The notes below the pieces were generated by a model. The model worked only from the letters and a program-made list of their open reading frames with translations. It did no database searches and was not told the origin of the DNA. Shown in pieces: positions 56,402 through 64,000 of a stretch of DNA of 64,000 nt. The first letter of the stretch is position 1, and each line of letters begins with the position of its first letter. Position numbers and translations under genes: made by a program. The DNA comes from a virus, in IMG/VR virus record IMGVR_UViG_3300032116_000033, positions 1-64,000 of that record. One strand, given 5' to 3'.

Positions 56402-57475
56402 ATGCGCACTCTTGCTTCGTTTCGCGAGCTTCTGCTCAGGAAAACAGACGACAACGATTTACGGTATCTGATAAAGACGGCCGCAGACGAAGTCATAGCG
56501 GATCATGTTCTCGAGTCGCTCGAGAAGATGGCGACGAACAAGAGCGCCGGATCTCACGCGAACGCCGCGATCCGGGATCTGGGTTCGCAGATGGACCCAG
56601 AGCTCGAGCCAGCGATGATACGCGAAGCGCTCGGGCACCACGCGTCTCGCTACAAAGCTGCGCTGCAGGGCGAAAATCAGGGCATGGCAAACAAGCACGC
56701 CGAGCAGTTCTTTAAACTACTGGACATGGTGCACAAGCTTCAGCCTCACTCTGGCGGAAAACTTCACGCCGACGCTGTAGACATAAAGCCGTGGGAGCGA
56801 ACGCATTCCTCTAAGTCCGAGACTTTCGCGCAGCGCATAGCACGCGATCCTGAGTACGCCAAAGACAACCCGGTCACTCGCGGCAAGAAAAAACCGCACC
56901 AGTTCGTCAACGACACAGAAGGCTTCTCCTTCAAGCCTAAAGGAAACGACTGGTCCTTCCTTCAGGGCAACCCTCACGAGGCGTACGCAGGCGAGACGCT
57001 CAAGACAGGCCACACCGGCGCATACCCGATGGAGCGGACCAAGATCAACGGAAAACACATTCCCATAGAAGACGTGTCAGAGATTCACGACGGAAATTTC
57101 AACCATCCGTTCGACCATCACCCTATAATGTCTCACTACAACGAGTCTAGCAAGAGCCGCTCTCCTGAGCGAGACTCTCAGTATGTCTCTCAAAGAGACG
57201 CGTATATGGACTCTGAGCATGTCGGACGCCATCTTCAGCACCAAGAAGATCTTCACGGCTCTGGTCAGCTCGAGGGAAGAGGCCGTACGTTCGGCGCACC
57301 GGTCCACGGTGAAAAAACACCGGCGCCAGCACAACCGGTTCCAGCACCAGCGCAACCGGCTCCAGCCCAGGCGCCTGTCGTTCGCAGATCCGCCGGTTCA
57401 GCCGTGACTCCGTCCGGCGACGTCGATATGTCCAAGCTTTCACCCGCCGCACGCGCGTTGCTCGGAGGTAAATGA
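56402..57475 (+). CDS. Virion-like protein with Pro/Ala linker and RR tail (357 aa)
   Basis: Helical N-terminal 120 residues, a long hydrophilic middle with many His/Glu/Arg (HHPIMSHYNESSKSRS), then a Pro-Ala-Gln linker (APAQPVPAPAQPAPAQA) and a terminal VVRRSAGSAV plus helix SPAARALLGGK. The next gene ends in the same way (linker, VIRRRAS, helix, KKG), suggesting related C-terminal docking tails. Possibly injected or internal head proteins; not recognised. Confidence 0.65.
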   Translation: MRTLASFRELLLRKTDDNDLRYLIKTAADEVIADHVLESLEKMATNKSAGSHANAAIRDLGSQMDPELEPAMIREALGHHASRYKAALQGENQGMANKHAEQFFKLLDMVHKLQPHSGGKLHADAVDIKPWERTHSSKSETFAQRIARDPEYAKDNPVTRGKKKPHQFVNDTEGFSFKPKGNDWSFLQGNPHEAYAGETLKTGHTGAYPMERTKINGKHIPIEDVSEIHDGNFNHPFDHHPIMSHYNESSKSRSPERDSQYVSQRDAYMDSEHVGRHLQHQEDLHGSGQLEGRGRTFGAPVHGEKTPAPAQPVPAPAQPAPAQAPVVRRSAGSAVTPSGDVDMSKLSPAARALLGGK

Positions 57476-57476
57476 T

Positions 57477-58838
57477 ATGCCAAAAGGTGTCGTAGAGACT
57501 CAAGCCCAAGAGAAGAAGTGGGAGCGAGCAAAAGACATCGCAGAGAAGCAGGGCAAAGGAAAGCGGTGGCCCTTGATAATGCACATCTTCAAGGAACTTG
57601 GAGGCATGTCAAAGGTCGAGGGCGAGGACAGGAACGTGCTCATCGAGCGCGCCCTTGAGCGCCAAGGAAAAAAGACCGTCATGCCAGACGAGGTTCATCA
57701 GGTTCTTCACTCGTGGTGGAACGACAACAATGCAAAGAAGCTCACACATGAGCAGCATCAGGCTTTAGCGGACATCAAGACCGCAAAGAACAAGCCAAAG
57801 CCTAACTTGAAGCTCGCTAAGGCGCGCGAGCTAGAGGGCCTGTATGGTGCACTTAGCGCGCTTCGTCAGGTGATCGCAGAAGACCTGCGCAAAGACAGCA
57901 AGAAGTCATCGTCTCGCGAGTGGGAGATGAGCAAGAACCACACTCCTCAGGAGATGGCCGAGATGAACAAGCTGATCCAGGAGGGATACCATCCTCGCGA
58001 GGCAGCGCATCTTGTGTCTAAGGGACTAGGCGGCCGCGGCGAGCCTCGCGACTTCATGCGTGCTCTGACCAGCGGTGTAAAGCCAACCATGATGTCAGAC
58101 AAGATGATGGGCGAGATGCGCGACGTCGCCAGACAGTGGCTCGACAACTACCACACCAAGACGGCAAAATACCTCGAGCCAGAGAAGAATCCCATCAAGC
58201 ACGCTTCGGCGCAGATGAAGGCAGCTCACCAGGGCAGATCGGCAAAGTTCGACAAAGAGTTCTCAGATTTCCTTGCTTCGGACGAGCTCAAGGGAAAATC
58301 TCCCATGGAGCGACACAAAGCGGTCCAAGCCTGGAAAACCGACTGGCGCTCCAAGAACCCAGAGCACGACGCCTCGATAGTCGACGTAAACCAGGCCGGA
58401 AAGCAGTTCAAGGAATCTGAGGCCGCTCGTCGTCAACACGTCGACGAGATCAAGGCGCATCTCGTTCACGGCGGCATGCCGGTCGAGTCTGCGTCTGGCG
58501 AGGAGTTCGAATCTGCACCGATGACCGGTCGCGCGGTGGCCGAGCACATGGGCCTAAAGCAGGACGAGGAAGGCGGCATGCAGTACGCTACGACAAAAGA
58601 TCCTGCGATGCAGTTTGCCGGTGCCCACAAGAAGTTCATCGAGAGCCAGCTTGCTCCTCAGGTTCGCGCAAAGCAGGCACAGCAAGCACCCGCAGCGCCC
58701 GTAGCAGTGTCGGCAGAGCCGAAACCCGCAGCGCCGGCTGAGCCAGCGAAAGCAGTCATAAGACGCCGAGCCTCGCCAGAGCAGGTCGAGCGAATGTCCC
58801 GCATAGACGCAGCCAAGATGGCAGAGAAGAAGGGGTAA
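57477..58838 (+). CDS. Lys/Glu-rich helical virion-like protein (453 aa)
   Basis: Starts one base after the previous stop with GGAGG behind it. The N-terminus (EKKWERAKDIAEKQGKGKRW) is similar to a common DUF found in phage and plasmid proteins. Middle: MNKLIQEGYHPREAAHLVSKG, a motif repeated in the 59694 product. C-terminus: Ala/Pro linker then VIRRRASPEQVERM. Likely internal virion or structural accessory protein; the exact role is unknown. Confidence 0.65.
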   Translation: MPKGVVETQAQEKKWERAKDIAEKQGKGKRWPLIMHIFKELGGMSKVEGEDRNVLIERALERQGKKTVMPDEVHQVLHSWWNDNNAKKLTHEQHQALADIKTAKNKPKPNLKLAKARELEGLYGALSALRQVIAEDLRKDSKKSSSREWEMSKNHTPQEMAEMNKLIQEGYHPREAAHLVSKGLGGRGEPRDFMRALTSGVKPTMMSDKMMGEMRDVARQWLDNYHTKTAKYLEPEKNPIKHASAQMKAAHQGRSAKFDKEFSDFLASDELKGKSPMERHKAVQAWKTDWRSKNPEHDASIVDVNQAGKQFKESEAARRQHVDEIKAHLVHGGMPVESASGEEFESAPMTGRAVAEHMGLKQDEEGGMQYATTKDPAMQFAGAHKKFIESQLAPQVRAKQAQQAPAAPVAVSAEPKPAAPAEPAKAVIRRRASPEQVERMSRIDAAKMAEKKG

Positions 58839-58841
58839 GAC

Positions 58842-59675
58842 ATGGCAATCAGCAACTCGCCGAACAATCCTCCGTTTCCGTTCATGGAGGGCGAAGAGAA
58901 AGAACCAGGGAGTGTGACCCGCTACCTGTCGCTTCCTACTGCCCAGACGCTCAAGGATACTAGTCTGTTCGGCATACCGCTGAAGTCTGCGCTCACCGGG
59001 CAGACCTTGTCAGACGACACGCTCGATAAGTACATCATTAAAGCGATCTCGAGCCTAGAGCACACCCTCAATATGTTCATAACTCCTGTGCACTTCGAGG
59101 AGAGACACGACTACGATCGCGAGATCTGGACGCAGCAGTACGCCTGGGTTAAACTGAACAACTCGCCCATACTCGACGTGCAGTCGGTCCAGCTCAGCTT
59201 CGGCAACGGAACCCCGCTTCCTCCGCTGGTAGAATTTCCTTTGGAATTCGTGTACGTCAACGGTCAAGAAGGTGCGATTCGTTTAGTTCCTGTTTTAGGA
59301 ACGCCTACGTCTGGTTTTGTTCTGTCTTCTTTCGCGGGCGCGCAGTTCATGGCTTTGATCGCCATGGGGATCTGGAACTTTCCTGGTGCGGTGCTTGTTA
59401 AATATCGCGCTGGATTCGAGCCAAACAAAGTCCCAGCGATGATATCGGGCTTGATAGAGAAGATGGCAGCGTACATGGTTTTGAGCACGATAGGGCATCT
59501 ACTGTTTCCATACAGTTCGGTAGGGATATCACTAGACGGGACCGGGCAAAATGTGGGCCTTCCCGGCCCGCAGTTTCTAGCAGCCAGACTGCAGCAACTG
59601 CAACAGCAGATTCAAGAAGAGACCGATGCGGCTAAAAACTACTATTTAAAGAAGTTCCTGATCGACCATATCTGA
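58842..59675 (+). CDS. Head-tail connector/adaptor-like protein (277 aa)
   Basis: N-terminal LSLPTAQTLKDTSLFGIPL, SDDTLDKYIIKAISSLEHTLNMFITPV is the helical arrangement of phage head-tail adaptors (gp6/gp15-like), with a beta region SPILDVQSVQLSFGNG behind. The C-terminus is helical and Gln-rich (ARLQQLQQQIQEETDAAKNYY). Located after portal and capsid genes in a virion cluster. Probably binds below the portal. Confidence 0.7.
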   Translation: MAISNSPNNPPFPFMEGEEKEPGSVTRYLSLPTAQTLKDTSLFGIPLKSALTGQTLSDDTLDKYIIKAISSLEHTLNMFITPVHFEERHDYDREIWTQQYAWVKLNNSPILDVQSVQLSFGNGTPLPPLVEFPLEFVYVNGQEGAIRLVPVLGTPTSGFVLSSFAGAQFMALIAMGIWNFPGAVLVKYRAGFEPNKVPAMISGLIEKMAAYMVLSTIGHLLFPYSSVGISLDGTGQNVGLPGPQFLAARLQQLQQQIQEETDAAKNYYLKKFLIDHI

Positions 59676-59693
59676 AACACCAAGGATCGACGT

Positions 59694-60554
59694 ATGCCGA
59701 AAGCACTGCATAAAAAGAAATGGCACAATATCTCAGACATCGAGAAGTGCGAAGACGGCTTCAGATACCAGCTCGAAGGCATCGACGGCAAAGTTTACGC
59801 CAAAGACATCGACGACGTGAAGATGTCTAAAGCTGAGATGCACGAGATCAAGAACCCAGACGGATCCATCACGAGAGGCCCTGGCAAAGAACCGCTCATG
59901 AAGCCGATGAAGAAATCCATCCACGAGCGGTGGGAGATGATAAAGGCGATGATAAGCCACGAGCAAGCTTTCATGCCCATGGAAGATCAAGACGAAGATC
60001 AGCAGCCTCAGGAAGATCAAGACCAACCTACGCAGGCTGGCATAAAGGGCCCAGACGTGGACGACGCGTCAGATGCGGTGGACGCCAGCCAACTAGGAGG
60101 ACAAGATGGTCTGGTATCGGGAGGAAGCGATGATGGACAGCAGCTCCAAGGCGATGCTGTTCAGGATGGTGCTGGCGTCGCTCAGGATAGTGGCGGGTCC
60201 GAAGTGGACCAAGATGCCGGTTCAGACCTACTCGGTGAAGAGGAACTCGCCCAGCTCCTAGAGCAGGAAGGGTACTCTCCAGCAGAGATTGCCCACATCG
60301 TCCACGGCCACACACCGGTGCAAGACCCAGCCGCGCAGCAGATGGATCTTGAGCAGGCGCGCGAGCAGGAGAAGCATGACCACAAGATGGATCACAGCCG
60401 CAGCGAGAGCGACTTAAAGCTCGACCACGCAAAGCGCATGGCAGACCTGGAGCACGACCACGCCAAGCGCGAGAAAGAGATGAGACTTAAATATCTAGAG
60501 GAAGAGCTCAAATCAAAAGTTGAGAACCTCAAGAACAGATCTAAAGGTGAGTGA
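59694..60554 (+). CDS. Acidic Gln/Asp-rich protein with coiled-coil C-terminus (286 aa)
   Basis: N-terminal ~75 residues folded (KKWHNISDIEKCEDGFRYQL), then ~100 of low-complexity Asp/Gln/Gly, then LAQLLEQEGYSPAEIAHIVHGHTP, whose QEGYxPxExAHxV pattern recurs in the 57477 product, then a His/Glu/Lys coiled coil (AKRMADLEHDHAKREKEM). Virion-associated by neighbourhood; function unknown. Confidence 0.65.
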   Translation: MPKALHKKKWHNISDIEKCEDGFRYQLEGIDGKVYAKDIDDVKMSKAEMHEIKNPDGSITRGPGKEPLMKPMKKSIHERWEMIKAMISHEQAFMPMEDQDEDQQPQEDQDQPTQAGIKGPDVDDASDAVDASQLGGQDGLVSGGSDDGQQLQGDAVQDGAGVAQDSGGSEVDQDAGSDLLGEEELAQLLEQEGYSPAEIAHIVHGHTPVQDPAAQQMDLEQAREQEKHDHKMDHSRSESDLKLDHAKRMADLEHDHAKREKEMRLKYLEEELKSKVENLKNRSKGE

Positions 60555-60555
60555 T

Positions 60556-60906
60556 ATGGAAAAGCTTATCAAGTCAGACAACGGCCAGTGGGCGCTGGTA
60601 AAAGCGGCACCAAAGGGCGTAAACAAAGAAAAATGGGATCGCTGCGTAGAAGACGTCAAGGCAGAAGGTAAAGTAGAGAGCCCGCATGCTGTCTGCACCG
60701 CTGCTATGGCAAAGGAAGAAGACCACGACTCGAAGATGCTCTTCTCACAGCTCGAGGCGATCATGCACCATATCAAAGAAATAAGAGAAGCGATGTCTCC
60801 TGAGGAAGATGCTCCGGACTGGGTTGATGCCAAGATCACAGAAGCGGCCAAGCAGTTGTCAGACGTCGCGCACTACATCCAGGGCGAGAAAGCCGCGAAG
60901 AAGTAA
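60556..60906 (+). CDS. Small protein with N-terminal NGQW motif and PHAVC motif (116 aa)
   Basis: ATG 60556 two bases after the upstream stop. Starts MEKLIKSDNGQWALVKAAP, the NGQWxLxK signature. Then KWDRCVEDVKAEGKVESPHAVCTAAM, a Cys-containing motif widespread in small phage proteins, and a helical C-half. The NGQW module is at the N-end here and at the C-end in other proteins, so it seems a portable docking element. Confidence 0.7.
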   Translation: MEKLIKSDNGQWALVKAAPKGVNKEKWDRCVEDVKAEGKVESPHAVCTAAMAKEEDHDSKMLFSQLEAIMHHIKEIREAMSPEEDAPDWVDAKITEAAKQLSDVAHYIQGEKAAKK

Positions 60907-60916
60907 GGACAGCAAC

Positions 60917-61594
60917 ATGTCAGAAGTCGAAAAGATAGCGGATCTACTGAAAGCGATGCTTAGGAGCGACCAGCCTAACGTCCGCAAGCCTACTCCTTCT
61001 CAGTGGAAGAGCTTGAGCCAAGGCCAGCTGCAGCAGATGGGCACCAAATGGAAAGACACCATACCAAAAGATCATCCCGATCACGCGGCGATGGTCTCTC
61101 ACGTAAACTTTCTGATCGGCTCGGGTAACATACAGGACGCTGGGCAGCTAAGCGATCGGTACCTCACAGGCGGCGGGGACCACGCCAAAGACAGACCCAT
61201 GAACAAGTCCTTAGACGATTCTTCAATAAACATAATAGCTTACTCAGACGGTACCGTGGATCTAGAGTTCGGTCCTGACGTTTCAGAAGTCTTAGAAAAG
61301 TCCGCTGTAGAATATATAAGGTCTCAAGGTTACGAGGAGATACTGGACAAAGGCCTTAAGGCAGAGCACAAGAGCCCCAAAGGCGGCATGACCGCTGCTG
61401 GAGTAAAGGCTTACCGCCGCGAGAATCCAGGATCAAAGCTTCAGACCGCGGTCTCAGAGAAGAACCCAAAGGGCAAGCGGGCCAAGCGCAGGAGATCTTT
61501 CTGCGCCAGGATGTCCGGCATGCCGGGGCCGATGAAGGACAAAAAAGGTAGACCGACCCGCAAAGCTCTAGCACTTAGGAGATGGCGATGCTGA
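60917..61594 (+). CDS. Virion-like protein with basic Cys-containing C-terminal domain (225 aa)
   Basis: ATG 60917. The N-terminal ~100 residues are helical; the C-terminal ~70 (GGMTAAGVKAYRRENPG, KGKRAKRRRSFCARMSGMPG, RPTRKALALRRWRC) is a basic module frequently seen in phage proteins of unknown function, probably DNA-contacting. Overlaps the next gene's start. Confidence 0.7.
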   Translation: MSEVEKIADLLKAMLRSDQPNVRKPTPSQWKSLSQGQLQQMGTKWKDTIPKDHPDHAAMVSHVNFLIGSGNIQDAGQLSDRYLTGGGDHAKDRPMNKSLDDSSINIIAYSDGTVDLEFGPDVSEVLEKSAVEYIRSQGYEEILDKGLKAEHKSPKGGMTAAGVKAYRRENPGSKLQTAVSEKNPKGKRAKRRRSFCARMSGMPGPMKDKKGRPTRKALALRRWRC

Positions 61595-61902
61595 CCGTTA
61601 AGGAAGAGTTGATGGCCCTTTACAAGGCAAAGCCGGAGCTTATCGAAGAGCATAAGCGACTGGTCGGCGTACTTCGTTCTGGCTCTAAAAAAGAGCAGAT
61701 CGACGAAGCCAAGCGTCAGCTAAAAGAACTTAAAGAGATGATGGCCAAGAAAGAGCGCTGCTGGGAAGGCTACGAGCCCACCCCAGGTAAGAAGCCTTAC
61801 GAGAAGGGCTCATGTCAGCCGATCAAGAAAGACGACGAGGTCCTCAAGGTAGAGACAAACGGCCAGTGGTCGTTGGGTAAGTCTAAATTAAGATATAAAT
61901 AA
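61588..61902 (+). CDS. Small CWxGYxPxPGKKPYxxGSC protein with C-terminal NGQW motif (104 aa)
   Basis: Start 61588 fits AGGAG 6 nt upstream. Helical N-terminal 60 residues, then CWEGYEPTPGKKPYEKGSC, a two-Cys motif common in phage proteins, and LKVETNGQWSLGKSKLRYK at the end. After NGQWSLGKS the codons become AT-rich, right at the junction with the HNH gene, hinting that the original C-terminus was altered. Confidence 0.65.
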   Translation: MLTVKEELMALYKAKPELIEEHKRLVGVLRSGSKKEQIDEAKRQLKELKEMMAKKERCWEGYEPTPGKKPYEKGSCQPIKKDDEVLKVETNGQWSLGKSKLRYK

Positions 61903-61946
61903 TATTGTCTTATTAAGAGCTAATAGTGGCTTAAGGATTTCTAAAT

Positions 61947-62528
61947 ATGCAGGTAATTGTTTGCAACAATTGTAAAAATACAAAATCTATAGATTGTTTC
62001 TATAGTTATAGTTTAACTAAATGTAAAGCTTGTTTTTCTGAATATCAAAAAGCATATCATGCTGCGAACAAAGACAAAAGATCAGAATATGCAAAAGAGC
62101 ATTATAAAGCAAATAGAGAAAATCATTTACTTAAAAACAAACAGTATTATTTAGAAAATAAGCTCAAACACCAAGAGGCATGTAGGTTAAGATCTCTTGA
62201 AAGAAGGCGCTCTGATATACAATATAAGTTGACTAAATTGTTAAGAAAAAGATTAAATAGCGCCATAAAGAACAAAGCTAAATCAGGCTCTGCTGTTAGA
62301 GATGTTGGGTGTACAATTGAGGAATTAAAGACTTATTTGGAGTCTAAATTTCAACCTGGCATGACATGGGAAAATTGGTCGCTAACTGGCTGGCACATAG
62401 ATCATATAGTTCCATTAAGTAAATTTGATCTAACCGATTCAGATCAACTAAGAAAAGCATGTCATTATACTAATTTGCAACCAATGTGGGCGAAAGACAA
62501 TCTTATAAAGAGTAATAAATATGTCTAA
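61947..62528 (+). CDS. HNH homing endonuclease (193 aa), very AT-rich
   Basis: Zinc-like N-terminus (CNNCKNTKSIDCF ... KCKAC), lysine-rich middle, and HNH core SKFQPGMTWENWSLTGWHIDHIVPLSKFDLTD with YTNLQPMW. Subfamily of 9168 and 49525. Very high A+T suggests recent acquisition. It is flanked on both sides by sequences coding NGQWSLxKS; the next gene starts 8 nt before its stop. Confidence 0.92.
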   Translation: MQVIVCNNCKNTKSIDCFYSYSLTKCKACFSEYQKAYHAANKDKRSEYAKEHYKANRENHLLKNKQYYLENKLKHQEACRLRSLERRRSDIQYKLTKLLRKRLNSAIKNKAKSGSAVRDVGCTIEELKTYLESKFQPGMTWENWSLTGWHIDHIVPLSKFDLTDSDQLRKACHYTNLQPMWAKDNLIKSNKYV

Positions 62529-63015
62529 TGAAAAAATAATCACATCGCCAAATGGCCAATGGTCTCTTGTTAAATCCAACTACGGCCCCAAGGACATGGG
62601 TCTCTACAACCCTGTAGACAACATCAAGCGCAAGCAGACCAGGACCGGCGAAGAGCTGGAGCACGTAGGGCAGAACAAAGGCGTCCGCGAGTACACTTCT
62701 GCTCTGCAGGGTACCGCTAGCCAGCAGGCGTCCGCCCAGGCAAAAGCAGACAAGAAGCGCTCCAAGGAAAACCCCGTCAAGACCATGAAAGACATGACTT
62801 CTGAGGAACTGGAGTCTATAAAGGCAAAGTACGCTTCCAAGGCAGAGCTGCACAAGACTCTCACAGATGCAGAGGCTGCAGATCTTATGCGCCATGTGTC
62901 TATGCGTCAGCCGTCCGACAGCGAGATCGCCATGCTGCTTGAGTACAACCATAGAAGAATCGAGCAAGCACAGCAAGCTCAAGTCAAACAACCAGAGGAA
63001 GAGTTCGGATACTGA
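62521..63015 (+). CDS. Virion-like protein with N-terminal NGQW motif (164 aa)
   Basis: Overlaps the HNH end by 8 nt. Starts MSNEKIITSPNGQWSLVKSN with the NGQWxLxK signature. The following chain is helical and hydrophilic, with Ala/Gln/Lys composition (QQASAQAKADKKRSKE), ending in EEEFGY. The AT-rich first ~20 codons contrast with the rest, again at the HNH junction. Function unknown. Confidence 0.7.
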   Translation: MSNEKIITSPNGQWSLVKSNYGPKDMGLYNPVDNIKRKQTRTGEELEHVGQNKGVREYTSALQGTASQQASAQAKADKKRSKENPVKTMKDMTSEELESIKAKYASKAELHKTLTDAEAADLMRHVSMRQPSDSEIAMLLEYNHRRIEQAQQAQVKQPEEEFGY

Positions 63016-63016
63016 T

Positions 63017-63766
63017 ATGCTAGAGAAATTCTGGAAAGAGGTGCCATCGCAGTTCTTTACCGCCACCGGAACATCGGACGGCGTTGTGACCGTTGCTGCG
63101 ACCTCACCGTTCAAGATCAAGCAGTTCGTGGTCGTGCTTAACCCGAGTCTTCCGTCCATAGTCGGCGAGATAAAGGCGATACTGTCCGAGACGCAGATTG
63201 CCATCGGGCCTCAGGGGCCAAACCCCAACATGCGCATAGATTTCTCTTCCTACGGAACCAGCTCGACCATAAGTGCGCCGGAGCAGCCTAGGCCGTCGAT
63301 CCCCATCCAGGAGATCGATCGCTGGACCTACGAGGAAGAGCCGACCGTTGCTCGCAGGACCATACCCGTCGACGAAGCGGGCAATATCCTGAAGTTCGTG
63401 AGATCTGCACCGGGCCAGGCTAAGAGCATGGCGGTAAACGTAGACAACCTTACCTTCACCACGTTCAACGAGGCAAGGGTATCAGACTCGCTGCAGGGCA
63501 ACGCTCAGGGGCAGGCTATAAGCGTAGGCAACAGCCCCATAGAGGCTAAAGGCGGCGCTACCGCGCTTGCCACTCGCAAGGGCCTCTTCATCATGCCCAT
63601 AGACAAGAACATGTACATGGGATTCAGCAACGCTGTGACTGTCGTCAACGGCATGCCGATCTTCATAAACCAGATGATCTATATCCCTGCCACCGCTCAG
63701 ATGAGCATATGGCTCGTGCACAACCACTCAGGAAGTGCTGAAGCTAGGATCTGGGAGGTCGGTTAA
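63017..63766 (+). CDS. Beta-rich virion protein (249 aa)
   Basis: ATG one base after the previous stop. Starts MLEKFWKEVPSQFFTATGTSDG, then beta-rich with GPQGPNPNMRIDFSSY and RGxFxMP (KGLFIMPIDKNMYMGF), ending HNHSGSAEARIWEVG. This type of sequence is typical of phage tail-terminator-adjacent or baseplate/fibre-like proteins. Not assigned to a known family. Confidence 0.6.
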   Translation: MLEKFWKEVPSQFFTATGTSDGVVTVAATSPFKIKQFVVVLNPSLPSIVGEIKAILSETQIAIGPQGPNPNMRIDFSSYGTSSTISAPEQPRPSIPIQEIDRWTYEEEPTVARRTIPVDEAGNILKFVRSAPGQAKSMAVNVDNLTFTTFNEARVSDSLQGNAQGQAISVGNSPIEAKGGATALATRKGLFIMPIDKNMYMGFSNAVTVVNGMPIFINQMIYIPATAQMSIWLVHNHSGSAEARIWEVG

Positions 63767-64000
63767 TGTTTAACACGTTCTTTACACCGACCGCTGAGTC
63801 TATTCCGGTATCCGGAAGCGGTCTTGGTTCATTGAACGTGCTAGACGCGTTAAAGAAGCTCGCGTTCCTGACGCAGGCGTCTAACCTTCTGAACCAGGAC
63901 GGAGACATCGTCCTAAGGATCGGCGCCTCACCGACCTCGGTGATACTGTCTAGTCCCGTAGGGCGCTGGGAGGTTAAGGCGACCGACGAAGGCGAGCTCT
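63766..64000 (+). CDS. 5' part of a virion protein (cut by window end)
   Basis: ATG at 63766 overlaps the previous stop by one base (TAATG). 78 residues are visible (MFNTFFTPTAESIPVSGSG, LKKLAFLTQASNLLNQ, IVLRIGASPTSVIL); the frame stays open to the last base. Likely another structural gene of the cluster. Confidence 0.6.
   Translation, partial: MFNTFFTPTAESIPVSGSGLGSLNVLDALKKLAFLTQASNLLNQDGDIVLRIGASPTSVILSSPVGRWEVKATDEGEL

Noticed and set aside
1-64000. CRISPR arrays, insertion sequences, integrase or attachment sites
   Set aside because: No regularly spaced repeats with unique spacers, no transposase or integrase motifs seen in the window.

Overview
The window is a 64 kb internal segment of a large double-stranded DNA tailed phage (Caudoviricetes). 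The evidence is a complete head-packaging module (small and large terminase, portal, prohead protease, scaffold-like protein, major capsid protein), a self-contained replication and recombination set, long tail-fibre genes, tight ATGA-type gene overlaps, and no ribosomal, tRNA or core metabolic genes. A lipobox protein and a family 9 (heptosyltransferase-like) glycosyltransferase suggest, but do not prove, a Gram-negative host. Both window ends cut through genes. The tape measure and main tail genes are not visible.

Layout. 0-7.5 kb (+): tail-fibre or receptor-binding proteins with duplicated and AT-rich tip modules. 7.5-13 kb (-): a membrane/envelope cluster (secreted protein, HExxH metallopeptidase, four-helix membrane protein, lipoprotein) followed by replication genes (DnaB-like helicase, winged-helix initiator containing iteron-like repeats, Toprim primase). 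13-36 kb (+): UvsW-like helicase, dUTPase, methyltransferase-like protein, GroEL-like chaperonin, SbcC/SbcD, RuvC-like resolvase, a fused proofreading exonuclease-DNA polymerase III alpha, gp32-like SSB, RecA, a sigma-like HTH protein and the small terminase subunit. 35.4-42.8 kb: the large terminase gene, broken in two and carrying three inteins. 42.9-52.9 kb: portal, kinase fusion, protease, scaffold and capsid. 53-64 kb: an EDxHD-like homing endonuclease, an orphan glycosyltransferase, and a run of head-completion or virion proteins, several sharing short motifs.

The outstanding feature is the terminase locus. Intein 1 (LAGLIDADG type) interrupts the Walker A loop between GK and T. A second, split intein breaks the gene just before Walker B; its N- and C-halves lie on separate genes, and an HNH and a Vsr/EDxHD-like nuclease gene sit between them. 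A third LAGLIDADG intein lies just before the catalytic aspartate of the nuclease domain. A functional terminase of about 694 residues would need two cis-splicing events and one trans-splicing event. In all, the window holds seven HNH genes, two EDxHD-like genes, two intein-borne LAGLIDADG nucleases and an orphan NUMOD1-like peptide, which makes it a dense homing-endonuclease habitat centred on packaging, capsid and recombination genes.

Regulation. Ten intergenic sites carry GTATAAT with no recognisable -35 element, and a small sigma-like protein is encoded nearby, so a T4-late-like -10-only promoter class is plausible. Four intrinsic terminators are clear. Two leaders (before dUTPase and before the 22.0 kb gene) share a conserved hairpin block. 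Gene functions are inferred from motifs visible in the translated sequence; no database search was run.
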